Shown here in pieces: positions 14,559 through 25,309 of a stretch of DNA of 64,000 bases; positions within the stretch are counted from its first letter, which is position 1; each line of letters starts with the position of its first letter. The position numbers were made by a program, and so were the translations under genes. Source of the DNA: Colius striatus (Eukaryota; Chordata; Aves; Coliiformes; Coliidae); the NCBI RefSeq assembly GCF_028858725.1, contig NC_084763.1, positions 51,964,152 through 52,028,151 of the forward strand, read 5' to 3'. The notes beneath the pieces are model-generated. The model was not told the DNA's origin. It did no database searches and saw nothing but the letters and a program-made list of their open reading frames with translations.

Positions 14559-14656
14559 ATTTTTGTGCTTACAGACACCTGAGTTTTATTCAACTATTTC
14601 TGTTCCTATTTTTATGTTTACAGACATCTGAGTTTTACTCAGCTACCTCTGTTCCT
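14559..14656. repeat. 49-bp direct tandem duplication
   Basis: Two adjacent 49-base units (14559-14607 and 14608-14656) each run from ATTTTT to TCTGTTCCT and share the internal block TGAGTTTTA. I count about seven to eight differences, mostly transitions, so the duplication is not recent. It is not part of any recognised element. Confidence 0.9.
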
Positions 14657-15574
14657 CACGAACACGTGCATGTCTGCATCTGCATCTTTGCCTTGCTCTT
14701 ACCTCAGAACTGCTTTCCAGAGATTAAGTTAAGCAACAATGCACTAGCAAGACGGGTTTTTCCACTATTATTTGACCTTTAAAGAAAAAGCATGTCTGTA
14801 TGTGAAGCAAATGGGGAAAAACAATAGCCTGCATTTAGCAATATTGTGGAAATTACATAAGTTTGTTTACATCTACTCTTTGCATTCCATAAAAGTACAC
14901 AATATACACACACAATCCATCTGCAGCTATTTATTCAGCTCAACAAGTGTGCTCAATTAAGACTGCTGCATTTGTTTAGTTCATTTTTAATCCTAAACCA
15001 GTACCCTTCTGTCGCTTAAGGAAATCTGTAAACGCATGCAGAGTACCAGTTAACAACTTGGAAGGTATTTTCATCCTATGAGATAAGCAAAAAGCTGCAT
15101 TTCCTTATGACAGTACCTCTATTCCACTAGCAAGAGGGTTGCTAAGGTACCACGAGTGACAGGGAAAATTTGGGACTGGCTGCAGAAGGGAGACTCCCCA
15201 TTACCCAAGCCTAAGTGTGCACGGCCCAGAAGAGAGACGGTTCATCGCAATCACTGGTATTACCAGCCCAGGCAATATGCTTCAGAACACCTACTTTAAG
15301 GCATATTAATACACAAAACTGATTCTCACTGGCAAAGAGACACATTAAGATCTCCTGAGTTTCAGAAGAACTACAACTGTCTTTAAATGTCTGCATTTCT
15401 TTCACATGCTCAGAGGCAGCAGAATTACCACTGGTTTGCTTTTGTACAGTGCCATGCCCTTTCCCCCCACCCCTTGATTGAGGAAACTAAGGCAGAGAAG
15501 CTAAACAAAGGGTCTTGAGAACCCACCTGCAGTTTTTCACCACACCAGGAACACAAAGGTAAGAAAAAAAGAGC
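14657..15574. other. Spacer downstream of OTUD1
   Basis: Nothing recognised. Read on the minus strand, the right edge (about 15535-15575) is GT-rich (TTTGTGTTCCTGGTGTGGTG), as expected just downstream of the OTUD1 cleavage site. Confidence 0.55.
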
Positions 15575-16772
15575 ACAAGTAAAATTATATCGTTTATTCA
15601 TTCCGCTTTAGCTGTGAATATTCCTATTATACAAATAACAGTATAAATTCCAAAATCACAATATATTACAAAATAAAAAAGTACAAACTGCATTACTTAA
15701 TAAATATATCTAACAAGTTAATCAGAAAGCAGAAGAGACAGAATTCAGATTGGAAACATTTAAATGTTTGATCCAGCAAACCATCCCAACCTCAATTTAA
15801 ATACTTTTCTTTCCTCCTTTAAACCATAAGGTAAAACACCATCCCCCACTTCTTGATTAGAAAATAACGTCAAGTGAATAAAACGTTGTGATCAGATAAT
15901 GATTTGTTGGTGCAACACCAGTGCCAAAAAAGCAGCAGGGCTTATACAAAAGACACCATAACCCCAGAAACAAGAACACAAACACCGAGGTGCAGCCAAG
16001 GCAATTATTGCCAAAGCAGGAGACTATTATCTAGTCACAACATTTTATTGCAAGTTAATGTTGTTATTACAGATAAATAATATAAATGGAGCAGAGGGTG
16101 AGCCAACCAGGCAACAAGAGGCCAGTTTACTCAAAACAGTAATTAAATACAGAAGAGTCAATTGCTCCCTGTACTGTTCATGTGTAGCTGCATTCCAACT
16201 GGCTCAAAGGACCTGTCCTGTGCTCCAGGCAGAGAAAGCAACTGTTCTGAAACAGTCTGTTCATCTTGCAAAACTAAACCAATTTTTTTAATAAAATAGC
16301 CACACTGCTTTCATCTACTAGAGAGGGTCAGTTTGACATCAACTTCATTTGGTAAAAATATAAGGTTTATGGGTAAAAAACACAGCAAAAAATAGCTGTT
16401 ACATCATAAGCCTTACTTACAAAAACGGTTTACAAATATTTTTGGCTGTACAGCTGAAAGCCAGATACTAATGCAAGATGTAGAAGATGGAGGTAACAGT
16501 TTAAAAATATTGTGCAAAAAATACATTCTTATAGAAAATAGACGGTGAGGAGGGGAGACACAAACACGGAGAATCTGCTTGCAAATAATCCGAGGCTAAG
16601 TTTTTACAACAGAACAGCACAAACACGTTTGTATTCGTCCCCCCGCAATCTACAGTCCTTCTCAGTCTGGGGTGCTGCTGCTTCATTAAGGATTAAGGCA
16701 TCACCATCACAGCCAGCACACCTTCTGTCTCAGTCCCTGCAGCAAAGCTCCCAGGCTGCGGCCCAAGTGGTC
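15575..16772 (-). other. OTUD1: OTUD1 3' UTR (inferred)
   Basis: About 1.2 kb between the OTUD1 stop codon and the best poly(A) signal. It is AT-rich and contains at least six ATTTA pentamers on the minus strand (TAAAT on plus near 15702, 15760, 15798, 16074, 16084 and 16144). That pattern fits a short-lived, inducible mRNA. The boundary is inferred, not observed. Confidence 0.6.
15593..15598 (-). terminator. OTUD1: Poly(A) signal AATAAA, probable OTUD1 mRNA end
   Basis: TTTATT on the plus strand is AATAAA on the minus strand. It is followed on the minus strand by a GT-rich downstream element around 15535-15560, which places cleavage near 15575. An earlier AATAAA at 16044-16049 is a possible proximal site. 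Confidence 0.65.
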
Positions 16773-18101
16773 TCAAGAGCAGGCATTCTGCTCAATGTAC
16801 ATCTTGGACAAGGACACTGCCATGGATTTGGCCAGCTCCTCATCCCGCCTGCGCTGTACCTGAGTCTGTCTGCACCACGCCTCGTACTCCGGGTTGGGGC
16901 ACACTCGGTCCAGCACAGCATCATAGTGCCCGTTGCTAAGCCAGCTCAGCCAGATGCTGGGCCGAGACGGGTCCTCGGGCCCCAGGTAGTGAACCATGGT
17001 GGAAACAGTGGGGCTCTCGGGTCGGCCACCCGTGGTGAGGTGGATGTTCACGTTCAGCATCTGTCCCATGGCCAGCAGCTCCGGGTAACCGGCCCAGGCC
17101 CCATCCTGGGCAGCGCCAATGAGAAACTCTCCCACGTCGCCCTCGATGATAGGGCTGAAGTGGTCCAGGTGGTCGGCGATGTAGTGCACTGTCTGCTCGC
17201 GGAGCTCGCCATGCAGGCACTGGTCCCCGTACACCGCCTTGCAGACGGCGCGGTACAGGCAGTTCCCGTCGGGGATGATGTGGAAGCGGAACCGGCCCTT
17301 CTGCCGCAGGTACTTGTCCTGCTTCTCCACCTCGGCCAGGTACAGCGCCAGCTTCTCGCTGCGCTCCGGCCTGCCGCCTGGCCCCCGGCGCACCTCGGGA
17401 CTCGCTCCCTCGTCCTCCTCCTCCGCTCCGGGCGAGGGGCCGGCGGCGGGCTGCGCCTGGCTGCTGCTCCTCTCTGCGGTGCGGCAGCCAGGGACCAGCC
17501 CGGGCTGGGCGCCGGCGGCCGCCGCCTGCAGCGCCTGGCAGTGCTCGCTGAGGCGCAGGCTGCGGTTGCTGGGCTCCGCGGCGGGCGGCGGCAGCGCGGC
17601 GGCCTCGCCGTCCCCCCCGGCCTGCCGCATGCTCTCCAGGATACCCTCCAGCCAGGCGCGGCTACGCGGCGAGGCGGGTACCAGCTCGCCGGGGGCCTCG
17701 GCCCGCTGCACGATGCGGATGGGCACGATCCTCTCCAGCGGCCGGCGGCGGCTGACGGTGACCTGCGCGCAGGAGCTGTACTGCGGCCCTCCAGCTGGCC
17801 GCCCGCCGGGGCCGGCCGCGGGGCCGCTCGGCATCACCTCCAGGCAGGACGAGAAGGCGGGCATTGCGGCGGCGCTGCTGCTGCTGCTGCTTCCCCCGCC
17901 GGGAACGAAGCCGTCCTTGGCGCAGCTTTCGGCGGCCGGGCTCGGGCCTGCGGTGCCGGCGGTGCTTGATGCCTCCGCGGACGGGGGTCCCGGTGACAGA
18001 GAGACCTTGAAGACACCGGCGGTGCTCGGCGAGGCCGCGGCGGCTGCAGTGGCCGTCCCGCTCGCTGGGTAGTGGGTGATCACGGAGCTGTAGAGCTGCA
18101 T
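16773..18101 (-). CDS. OTUD1: OTU-family deubiquitinase OTUD1, single exon
   Basis: Cysteine protease that removes ubiquitin chains, known in mammals for a K63-chain preference and for acting on innate-immune and stress regulators. The protein is 442 residues against 481 in human. Residues 1-245 are low complexity and Ala/Pro/Ser/Gly-rich, with conserved islands such as MQLYSS at the start and MPAFSSC at 80-86. The OTU domain begins near 250 (EKLALYLAEVEKQDKYLRQ). It carries the catalytic DGNCLYRAV with Cys281 and Asp278, and WLSNGHYDAV with His392; the Cys-His spacing of 111 equals the human spacing. A ubiquitin-interacting motif lies at about 417-435 (RRRDEELAKSMAVSLSKMY), and the protein ends in IEQNACS as in mammals. 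The start was chosen because MQLYSS matches the human N-terminus and has A at -3. The missing 39 residues fall in the variable N-terminal half. The gene is intronless, as in mammals. Confidence 0.98.
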   Translation of the reverse strand: MQLYSSVITHYPASGTATAAAAASPSTAGVFKVSLSPGPPSAEASSTAGTAGPSPAAESCAKDGFVPGGGSSSSSSAAAMPAFSSCLEVMPSGPAAGPGGRPAGGPQYSSCAQVTVSRRRPLERIVPIRIVQRAEAPGELVPASPRSRAWLEGILESMRQAGGDGEAAALPPPAAEPSNRSLRLSEHCQALQAAAAGAQPGLVPGCRTAERSSSQAQPAAGPSPGAEEEDEGASPEVRRGPGGRPERSEKLALYLAEVEKQDKYLRQKGRFRFHIIPDGNCLYRAVCKAVYGDQCLHGELREQTVHYIADHLDHFSPIIEGDVGEFLIGAAQDGAWAGYPELLAMGQMLNVNIHLTTGGRPESPTVSTMVHYLGPEDPSRPSIWLSWLSNGHYDAVLDRVCPNPEYEAWCRQTQVQRRRDEELAKSMAVSLSKMYIEQNACS

Positions 18102-18123
18102 CCTCGGCTCCCCGCGGGCGGCG

Positions 18124-18130
18124 CTTTATA
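18124..18130 (-). promoter_or_regulatory. OTUD1: TATAAAG box just upstream of OTUD1 ATG
   Basis: CTTTATA on the plus strand reads TATAAAG on the minus strand, in a GC-rich setting where such a motif stands out. It lies only 23 bp upstream of the ATG, so a start site directed by it would fall on or next to the start codon. A second AT-rich core, TTGTTTATTTTTAC read on minus at about 18198-18211, would allow a normal short leader. Confidence 0.4.
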
Positions 18131-18525
18131 GGCGGCGCCGGGGCGGGGAGCGGCGGCGGGGGCCGCGCTGGGGCTGCCGGAGAGGATGAGCCGTCCGGGT
18201 AAAAATAAACAAGGGCATCACCCCCCCGGCCGCTGCCGCTGCCGCCGCCCCGCCCCCCGTGAGCCCCGGCTGCCGGCCGGGCCCCGCGCCGCCGCCAATT
18301 CCTACTGCGCCACCAGCGCGGCCCCGGCCCGGCCCCTCCGCGGGTGCGCGCGGCCGCGGCGCTCGGGCGCTTCTCGAAGCTGCTGGAGGCCGCGCCCGGG
18401 GGCGGGGCCGCGCCGTGTTTACCTCAGGGCCGAGACACGTTGGAATGCGCGAGGGGGGGTGCGGGCGCTGCGCGGGACGTCAGCGAGCGCCGAGCCGCCC
18501 TCTGGCGGAAGGGGAGGCTGCGCGG

Positions 18526-18580
18526 CCGTCCCGTCCCGTCCCGTCCCGTCCCGTCCCGTCCCGTCCCGTCCCGTCCCGTC
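18526..18580. repeat. (CCGTC)11 pentanucleotide microsatellite
   Basis: Eleven uninterrupted CCGTC units lie about 425-480 bp upstream of the OTUD1 ATG. The minus strand, which is the OTUD1 sense strand, reads repeated GGGAC. It therefore has G3 tracts with 2-base loops, a strong G-quadruplex pattern; the plus strand is the matching C-rich strand. Confidence 0.97.
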
Positions 18581-18819
18581 CCTCAGCGGCGCGGGACCGG
18601 AGCGGTCCGCGGTCTCCCTTCCGAGCGGTGCGTGGTGAGCTGAGCTCTGGCGTGTAGGGCCGGCAGCCGGGGAGGGCAGAGGGAGGCGGAGGCGAGGGAA
18701 GGCCGAGGGCAACCAGTGCCTTGGCCTGAGCAGTGTTTCGGGGAGAAAAGCCCGCGCCCCCGTGCCGCCCTGCCGGCCCGTCATTCCTGCCGCGCGGGGC
18801 TGGGAAATCGATTCGTAAC

Positions 18820-18829
18820 GGGAACTTCC
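18820..18829. promoter_or_regulatory. NF-kappaB-like site GGGAACTTCC
   Basis: Matches GGGRNNYYCC at the distal edge of the OTUD1 CpG island, about 720 bp upstream of the ATG. In mammals OTUD1 is reported to be induced in immune signalling, so the site is plausible. A 10-base match alone is weak evidence. Confidence 0.25.
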
Positions 18830-18899
18830 AAGAGGGCAACGCTGCTTGCGGCCGGCGTGGGAGACGCTACGGAAAGCAGGGAAAGCAAGGCCTCCTAAG

Positions 18900-21800
18900 G
18901 CCATTTATCAGCCCAGAGGTTTGATTTTTAGACTTGACTATCAAGTATAAATTACTGGAAATGTGTTACCTACCCTTGAGTGATTCTATGTTGTATTCAT
19001 GTTACTGTTGAAACGGGAAGATGCTTCTGCCTACATAGAAGCAGTGCTATGCTTCGTAATTTGCAGCTGGGGTAGGAATAATATTCATTAGTTTTCTGAC
19101 TGTCACGGGTACAAGCTGCTGTTCATCCACCTGCAGTGCTACTTTGGAAAATACAATGTATGCGTACATAAAAGATATCGTATAAATCATCACATAATAA
19201 CTGGAGAGACTGAGTTTAAAATACGGGTCTCATAAAGATCATTCATAATTGGCTTATTAATGCCTATAGTGTCTTAAAATTGAGCCACATCTTCTAGCCT
19301 TAGCTGTGGTATAAAGAAAATCAGAGCTAACTCTGTCCATGAGCAGGGATGTTATCTGTACGTAGAAGATTTGATATGTTCTAACCAAGAAACACCAGTT
19401 TACATGATGATCAAATGTTAACATAGACATTAACTCCTGCCAAAATGAGGGAGAAAGGAATTATTGCTACATGTAATACCAAAGTGATATTATGGATTCT
19501 GTCCCACAGCCTCAAATACCTTCCAAAAAGCTTTAATGATTCAAGCAGATAACAGAACTATTAAAAAACCCAACCAAACTAATAATAACAAGTAACAATA
19601 ATAAAAAGCCTTCTTTGGATAGTCTGAAAAAATTCCATTTACATTAATTTAAAAGAGTAAAGAGGATCACTTGCATCAGACTGCAATGTCAAAAATCATT
19701 GTTTCCCTGCAGCCTTGACTGTTTTCTGGATCCACATCCAGGGACCTGTTTCCTCTCTTGTTTCAGTCCCTTCAGCTGACTCCAAGACCACCAGCAACAC
19801 AATATGGTTCCCTTTACACAGCAAACGTGTTCTGATCCCCTCAGCTAACTTCCACGTTGAAGGAAAAAGTGCTGAAATCCTTCATACTAAAAACTGTGGA
19901 TGTTTATATGAAGACTTTTCACATCCACTCTTTTTTATTCTGGATAAAACATTACAGCTAATTTCATGCATCTTTGGGAACCTTTTACTAAAAATCTCCA
20001 GGGCCAATATATATCCCAAGTTATTGCCTCTCAAGTTGAAACGTAAGAAGTGTATCAGATATGAATCAAAGCCCAAATGTACTGACTTACCTGCTACAGC
20101 CAGAAAGTTGATATCTTCAGAAGAAATGGTGATGGGCATTAGCCAGGGGGATTTCTGGCAGCCTGTTACAGGGGGATAAGATACTACAACTGTTCTGAAA
20201 TTACAGAGTGACTCCTGTATTTCAGAATGTTCAGAACATTGTTTTAAATTTAGCTCATGAGTTCAGTCAGTGAGTCTTTATTTCTGGACTAATCCTTGCT
20301 TAGAAAGAAATATCTACTGATCAAAATGTGGTAAATTGAAATCTTCCCTCCTTGAAATGAAGGCTTGGACCAAACAAAAGATTCCTGTTTAGTTTGACTT
20401 CTTGGTCAAAACTTGACAAGGTCTATTTCCAAGTTAAAGTATGTTCTAGTATATTCATAGGTGATTGAATATAAAGTCACTGGAAATTGTTCCCTCCTCG
20501 AGGGTTCTAAGTGTGCCAGTAGTTGTTCATTGTGGATTTGTCCATTGTTACTATAATAAAGATGTACATGCTCACCAGCCCTTCTGCCTACGTTTTTTTA
20601 GTTTCTAAAGATATATAAAGAAGGTATCTCTGGTTTTGCGTAATAGGCAGCTCTGCTAGTAAATGCCAGAGCTGGCAACAAGATGGGGGGCTTAAAGTTG
20701 TTATTGGGTAACAGAGAGGGAGGCAGCTCTTTCTCTCAGACTATAGTAAGTGGATGCAACAGAGTAGGAGCATGTCTGTCATTCAAAGCTTCAATTTTCT
20801 TCCTTCCAGGATACTGCAGAAACTCCTACTGATGACTGCTCTGCCTCTTCGAAGTCATAGGTGATTTGGGACAGTGGTACGTGAATGGATGGGCACCTGT
20901 TTCATTCCGATTGTTCAGTATGATGGGGTACAATGCTTGTGGTGCTTCATGTGAGGAAAGAAACAGATTTATTATGTATGCCCAAATTAGCATCGTGCTA
21001 GTGTTCCGATTCTCTGCTATGGCACATTCTGGACAAAAAACTCACCTCTGAGCAAATGAATGTTCTGAGATACATGCTAAATATGCCAGCAGTTTTCAGC
21101 AATGGGAGCAGATGGATGGTTCTTTGATTCTGTTTTCATTTACAAACACATAATATCTTTCCTATATTTTCAGTTGCAATGCACACAGCAAGCTTGCTCA
21201 TAAGGTTAAAATACCATTAAAATCTGTTACTAGGTAACTGAGAGACACAACAAACAGTTATACCACTGTCTTAGTGTTAATAGCATACTGCTCTTAGCGT
21301 ACTTATTACCTCTCATGTGAAGTAAATGGAAAGAGAAGCTCACCTTGGCATGTTTTACCTGCATTGTTATTAAATACCAACAGTGTAACGTAACCAGCAT
21401 TTTCTGTAGCTGAGCACCCAGTGTTAGTCACACGTAGTTGCTCCTGGGGGAAACCAGTCCCTCTGGATGATCAGTGACAAAAATCCCAGTGAGCTGCTGC
21501 AGCATAAGCTTCTCATGGCTGGTTTGCAGCTTTTCGCCTCGCACTTACCAGAAATCAGCACACACCTAAGAGGTCGTTATTCTTAGATGTCTGACATCTG
21601 GTTTTAGCCACAATGCCCTAAACTGTGATGTGCTCCAGGGAGGAATATTCGAGTGCTGTGAATACAGTTCTTGTGAAAAATTAATTTCAAAGAAGAATTT
21701 TAATGCCTTCAAGGCAAGGGTATCTATAAAAGCCATGGGCACACCATTGTGCCTGTGGTGCCTTTCACTGACAAAAAGCTACCCAGAGAGCTGCTGTGGG

Positions 21801-22576
21801 CTCCATGGGAAAACTAAACTTTGCTTTAGTGTGGCCTGGCTGACACAGGACATGCAGGTTGATTGCTGCCATAATATTCCTGCACTTGCCATTTGTGTTG
21901 CTTTTGCCCATGGGTTGTGGCCTTGCAGGCACTAGAGAGGTTTGGAAAGTGAGGAGAAGGCAGTATGGAGACGTGTTTTGCTGTCTGCTGTAAACAAACA
22001 TTCCCAAGTTCTGGTTCACTCATTACAGGGTAACATACAGTCCTTTGCTACTACAGAATAGATCTGGAAACAATCTCTGCAGTAATACAGTGTAACCATT
22101 TCCCTCAGTTAAAGTTTCTCTGGAGGTTCCTGCTATCACTGGTTACACTGCACATTCCAGGAATTGGTTAGATTGTTTCAAAGGCAAACTAGGATCACAA
22201 AAACAGCTGTGGAACAACACTGGTATTCACTGACGTAAAACTGGATGCCTGAGAGTGGAACTCCTTTTAACTTCAATGTGTGGTTGGTACATGATTGACA
22301 TAGAAGGAACAAATTAATTACATCACCAGGAACATTTGTTGGTGAATAAGGGAGAAGTTAGTTTAAATGATATATTGAATTGTGCTGAATAAGCATTTCC
22401 ACTGCCTTTTTCTTTTCTGCCAACATAACAGCCCTTCAGCCAAAGGTATTTCTGGCTGAAGTATTTAATGAATTATTACATCTTCATACGTAGTTGGAAA
22501 ATTGTTTACTTTTAATTAATAATTTGAAGCAGTATATCAAGGAAAACATTTTAAAATTAATATAAATATATAGAAA
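18900..22576. other. Intergenic, nothing recognised
   Basis: Spacer upstream of OTUD1. Open frames near 19715-20179 and 21630-22023 have no recognisable protein motif and are shadowed by open frames on the other strand. No repeat tail was seen. Confidence 0.5.
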
Positions 22577-22634
22577 GAGATATAGATATAGATATAGATA
22601 TAGATATAGATATAGATATAGATATAGATATATA
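22577..22634. repeat. (AGATAT)n microsatellite
   Basis: About nine to ten tandem AGATAT hexamers that degenerate into TATATA at the right end. It creates an apparent minus-strand open frame of alternating Ile-Tyr, which is not a gene. Confidence 0.95.
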
Positions 22635-23449
22635 TCAAGTATCTTCCAATACAAGGAAGAAACACATATAAGCTGGAACTGGACAGAACTTCTGGGTCAT
22701 CAGTTTTTATCCTCTGTTGCCTGCAGGTGATCATATCTTGTATCATTCCGTTCATAAAATTACCAACTTACAAGTATCTTATTCAGAATGTAGTTAATGA
22801 ACCTGTAAAGATGTCACCAGATAACAGCACTGCCAAAAGAACCAATTCTGCTTTTGTCCACTCCAAGTCTCTTTTTTCCATCTCCTGATGCCAGTTGCCT
22901 TGTGATGGCTTAAGTGTTGGTACAAAATAGACTACCTACTTCATTCAGCCCTAAGTGTACTACTAACATCGAAAGGAAATTGCTTTCACGTATATACGCT
23001 GCATAAAGCAAGGGCTGTGCTTCAGAGAGCTTTGCCTCACAATTTGTTGTCCAGCTTCTGCTATACAGTCCTGTTAAAATATTATTTGAATCTTTTTAAC
23101 TGTATGGGTGCACTAGCCATTAGAGATGTAACCCATTGTATGACATCATCTGGCAAGAGTTTATGGAAAAAGGGCTGTTGGTGATAAATATAGTTATTTG
23201 CTCGTATCTGAAGGTCTCAGGTGGTATCTCACTTGCTAAGTGAGTCTAAATGTGAGCAATGACGCAGGTCAAGTCTCACATTTCTACTCAGAAGTGCAGA
23301 AGGCATTTGTGGTGGTCACTGAGCATAGAGCTTTAAGGTGCTATCAGGAAAAGAGGAGATATACAACAATCTTTCCTCTAAGAAACCCAAACTAGTGGTA
23401 ATAATGTGATGTAAGCAATTTTTATAATGTGTATGACATTCAGAAAGGG
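22635..23449. other. Intergenic, nothing recognised
   Basis: No gene-like or repeat signal seen. Confidence 0.5.
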
Positions 23450-23707
23450 TTATCATTTTAATGGGATGAAGCTGGAACACAAAAAAATTACATTTAAACC
23501 TTAAAAAAACCCTATTTTACTGTTCAGGTGAGGGAGCCCTGGCACAGGCTGCCCAAGGAGGGTGTGGAGGCTCCTTCCTTGGAGGTCTTCAAGATCCGCC
23601 TGGACATGTTCCTGTGTGACCTGATCTAGGTGGACCTGCTTTTGCAGAGGAGTTGGACTAGATGATCTCTAAAAGTCCCTTCCAACCCTACCATTCTATG
23701 ATTCTAT
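23450..23707 (+). mobile_element. CR1 LINE 3' end fragment
   Basis: Starts at ATGGGATGAAGCTGGAACAC and runs through the typical CR1 end (GCACAGGCTGCCCAAGGAGG, TTGGAGGTCTTCAAGATCCG, TTGGACTAGATGATCTCTAA), ending in CATTCTATGATTCTATG. Only the last 250 bp of the element remain. Confidence 0.96.
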
Positions 23708-25309
23708 GCTTTGCTATTTTAATAAACCTTGCAAGATATAAAAGTGTTTGCAATGTCTATAATTCGTTACCAGTTATAGGAGATGAAATAGTCACCTTCT
23801 TTCTCTCCCTTTCATATTGATTAATGGCAAACACAGGGGTGAAGAAAAGGAGGTATTTTGGCTAGTACCAAGAGCAGGCCAGAATTTTGATGAGGACAGA
23901 CTGTGAGGAGGTGTGGGAAGCAGACAATACAGAAATACCAGAGGCAGGAAATTGCCACTCACAATTACAGGAAATCTTATTAATACATTAATCTTGATAA
24001 AACCTGTAAGTATAAAATAACTATAGTAGAAAAGAAGTGCTAGAGTAAGAAAACTGCTAACTCTTGAAGTGAAAAAAATACTCTGGTGAGGTGACAAGTA
24101 GCCAGCACCTCCTTGTGTGGCCTCACAACAGAAAGGCTTTGGAAACAGATCAATTCACATGCACCACAGCCTTGCAGTGCACACTTTTCCCCACCTTTCT
24201 GCCACCAGTAAGCAGCAAAGGGAGGAAACACCACTTTACACAGAGAGGTGAGTGCTGCAGAAAACTACATTTCATCATTTGTGCTTTGAGAGTCATGGAA
24301 TAGCACGTAATTACAGCAACCAGCTTTGTTGTTCCACTGCCGAGTCCTTCCTATGGGAAAGGGCTGTGGTTACGTGCTACAAGACCAGTCCAGCAAGTCA
24401 TGTCCTAGCCCTGATGAAATGTAGGGAAAGAACTTACCTCATCACAATTAAAAACCTGATTTGTTTCCATCCATGTAGCACAGAGCTAACTGTTACAGCA
24501 AGGTCAGATCCAGCTATTTACCCCCACTCTCTAAGGAGAAAATAATGCAGGCATAGCCATTGGAGAGGGAGGCGCGACATCAATTCACCCTGACCAATGT
24601 CCTACTCTGTGTAAATAATTAAACCTTTCCTAACCTAGTTTACAGTATCTAAATGTACAATGTGGAATTATTTTTCTGATTTGACATTTCCAAAGTTCTA
24701 ATATAGCAAGAGGTAATTTAACAGCATTTATAACAGTGAGACCAGATCTGACGTAATTTTCACTGGAAGAAGTCAGGAACAGCTAAACTCCAGTTAGTGG
24801 ATTTATACTGGTAACTCCAATCAGAAGAGAATCTTAACTCATTCAGCCTGAAATACAAAACAGTGTTCCTGATGCTTTGAGTGAATATCTATTGAAATTT
24901 TAAATACTGTTTTAGCAATTTGAGGGTTTCAGTACTTATTCACATGTAATGGAAACATTGAAGTTGTTACAAAGAAGCGCTGGCTGCAAAAGTTACATTA
25001 TCTGTATGTGGAAATATAAACGTTCTTCAAGTTGTGATGTACATACAAGCACAATTTAATGAAAATTAATTGTTAATTAACAATTCAGAGTAAGAATCCC
25101 AAATATAATCAGGTTACTGTATCAGACCTAGGCCCTTCAACTAAACAGAAGGGTTTATGTATGTCTCTCAGATTTTCATCTAAAGTTACTATAGGAAATT
25201 TAGTACAACCTTGGTGTACCTGAATAAAGTTTCCGACACTGCATAGTATGAGGCATTACCAGTCCAACAAAGATGGGGACTAGGAGAAGAAATACATTAA
25301 AAAAAAACC
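23708..25309. other. Intergenic, nothing recognised
   Basis: No recognisable gene or repeat. A short inverted ATTAATTGTTAATTAACAAT palindrome occurs near 25065-25084. Confidence 0.5.

Larger units (their letters stand above)
16850..18880. promoter_or_regulatory. OTUD1: CpG island over OTUD1 coding region and promoter
   Basis: GC and CpG content rise sharply from about 16850 and fall to AT-rich background after about 18880. The island covers most of the OTUD1 coding sequence and about 780 bp upstream. Upstream it holds GC boxes (GGGGCGGGGCC near 18399), a CRE-like GACGTCAG at 18477-18484 and a TTCTCGAA heat-shock-like dyad near 18372. Boundaries were judged by eye. Confidence 0.85.

Noticed and set aside
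16545-17969. 474-codon plus-strand open frame antisense to OTUD1
   Set aside because: It lies wholly over the GC-rich OTUD1 locus, has the composition of a reverse-strand shadow and no protein motif.
17239-18657. Other long open frames in and upstream of OTUD1 (277, 150, 132 and 161 codons)
   Set aside because: High GC removes stop codons; the Arg/Pro/Ala-rich products and VPSRP repeats reflect the CpG island and the CCGTC repeat.
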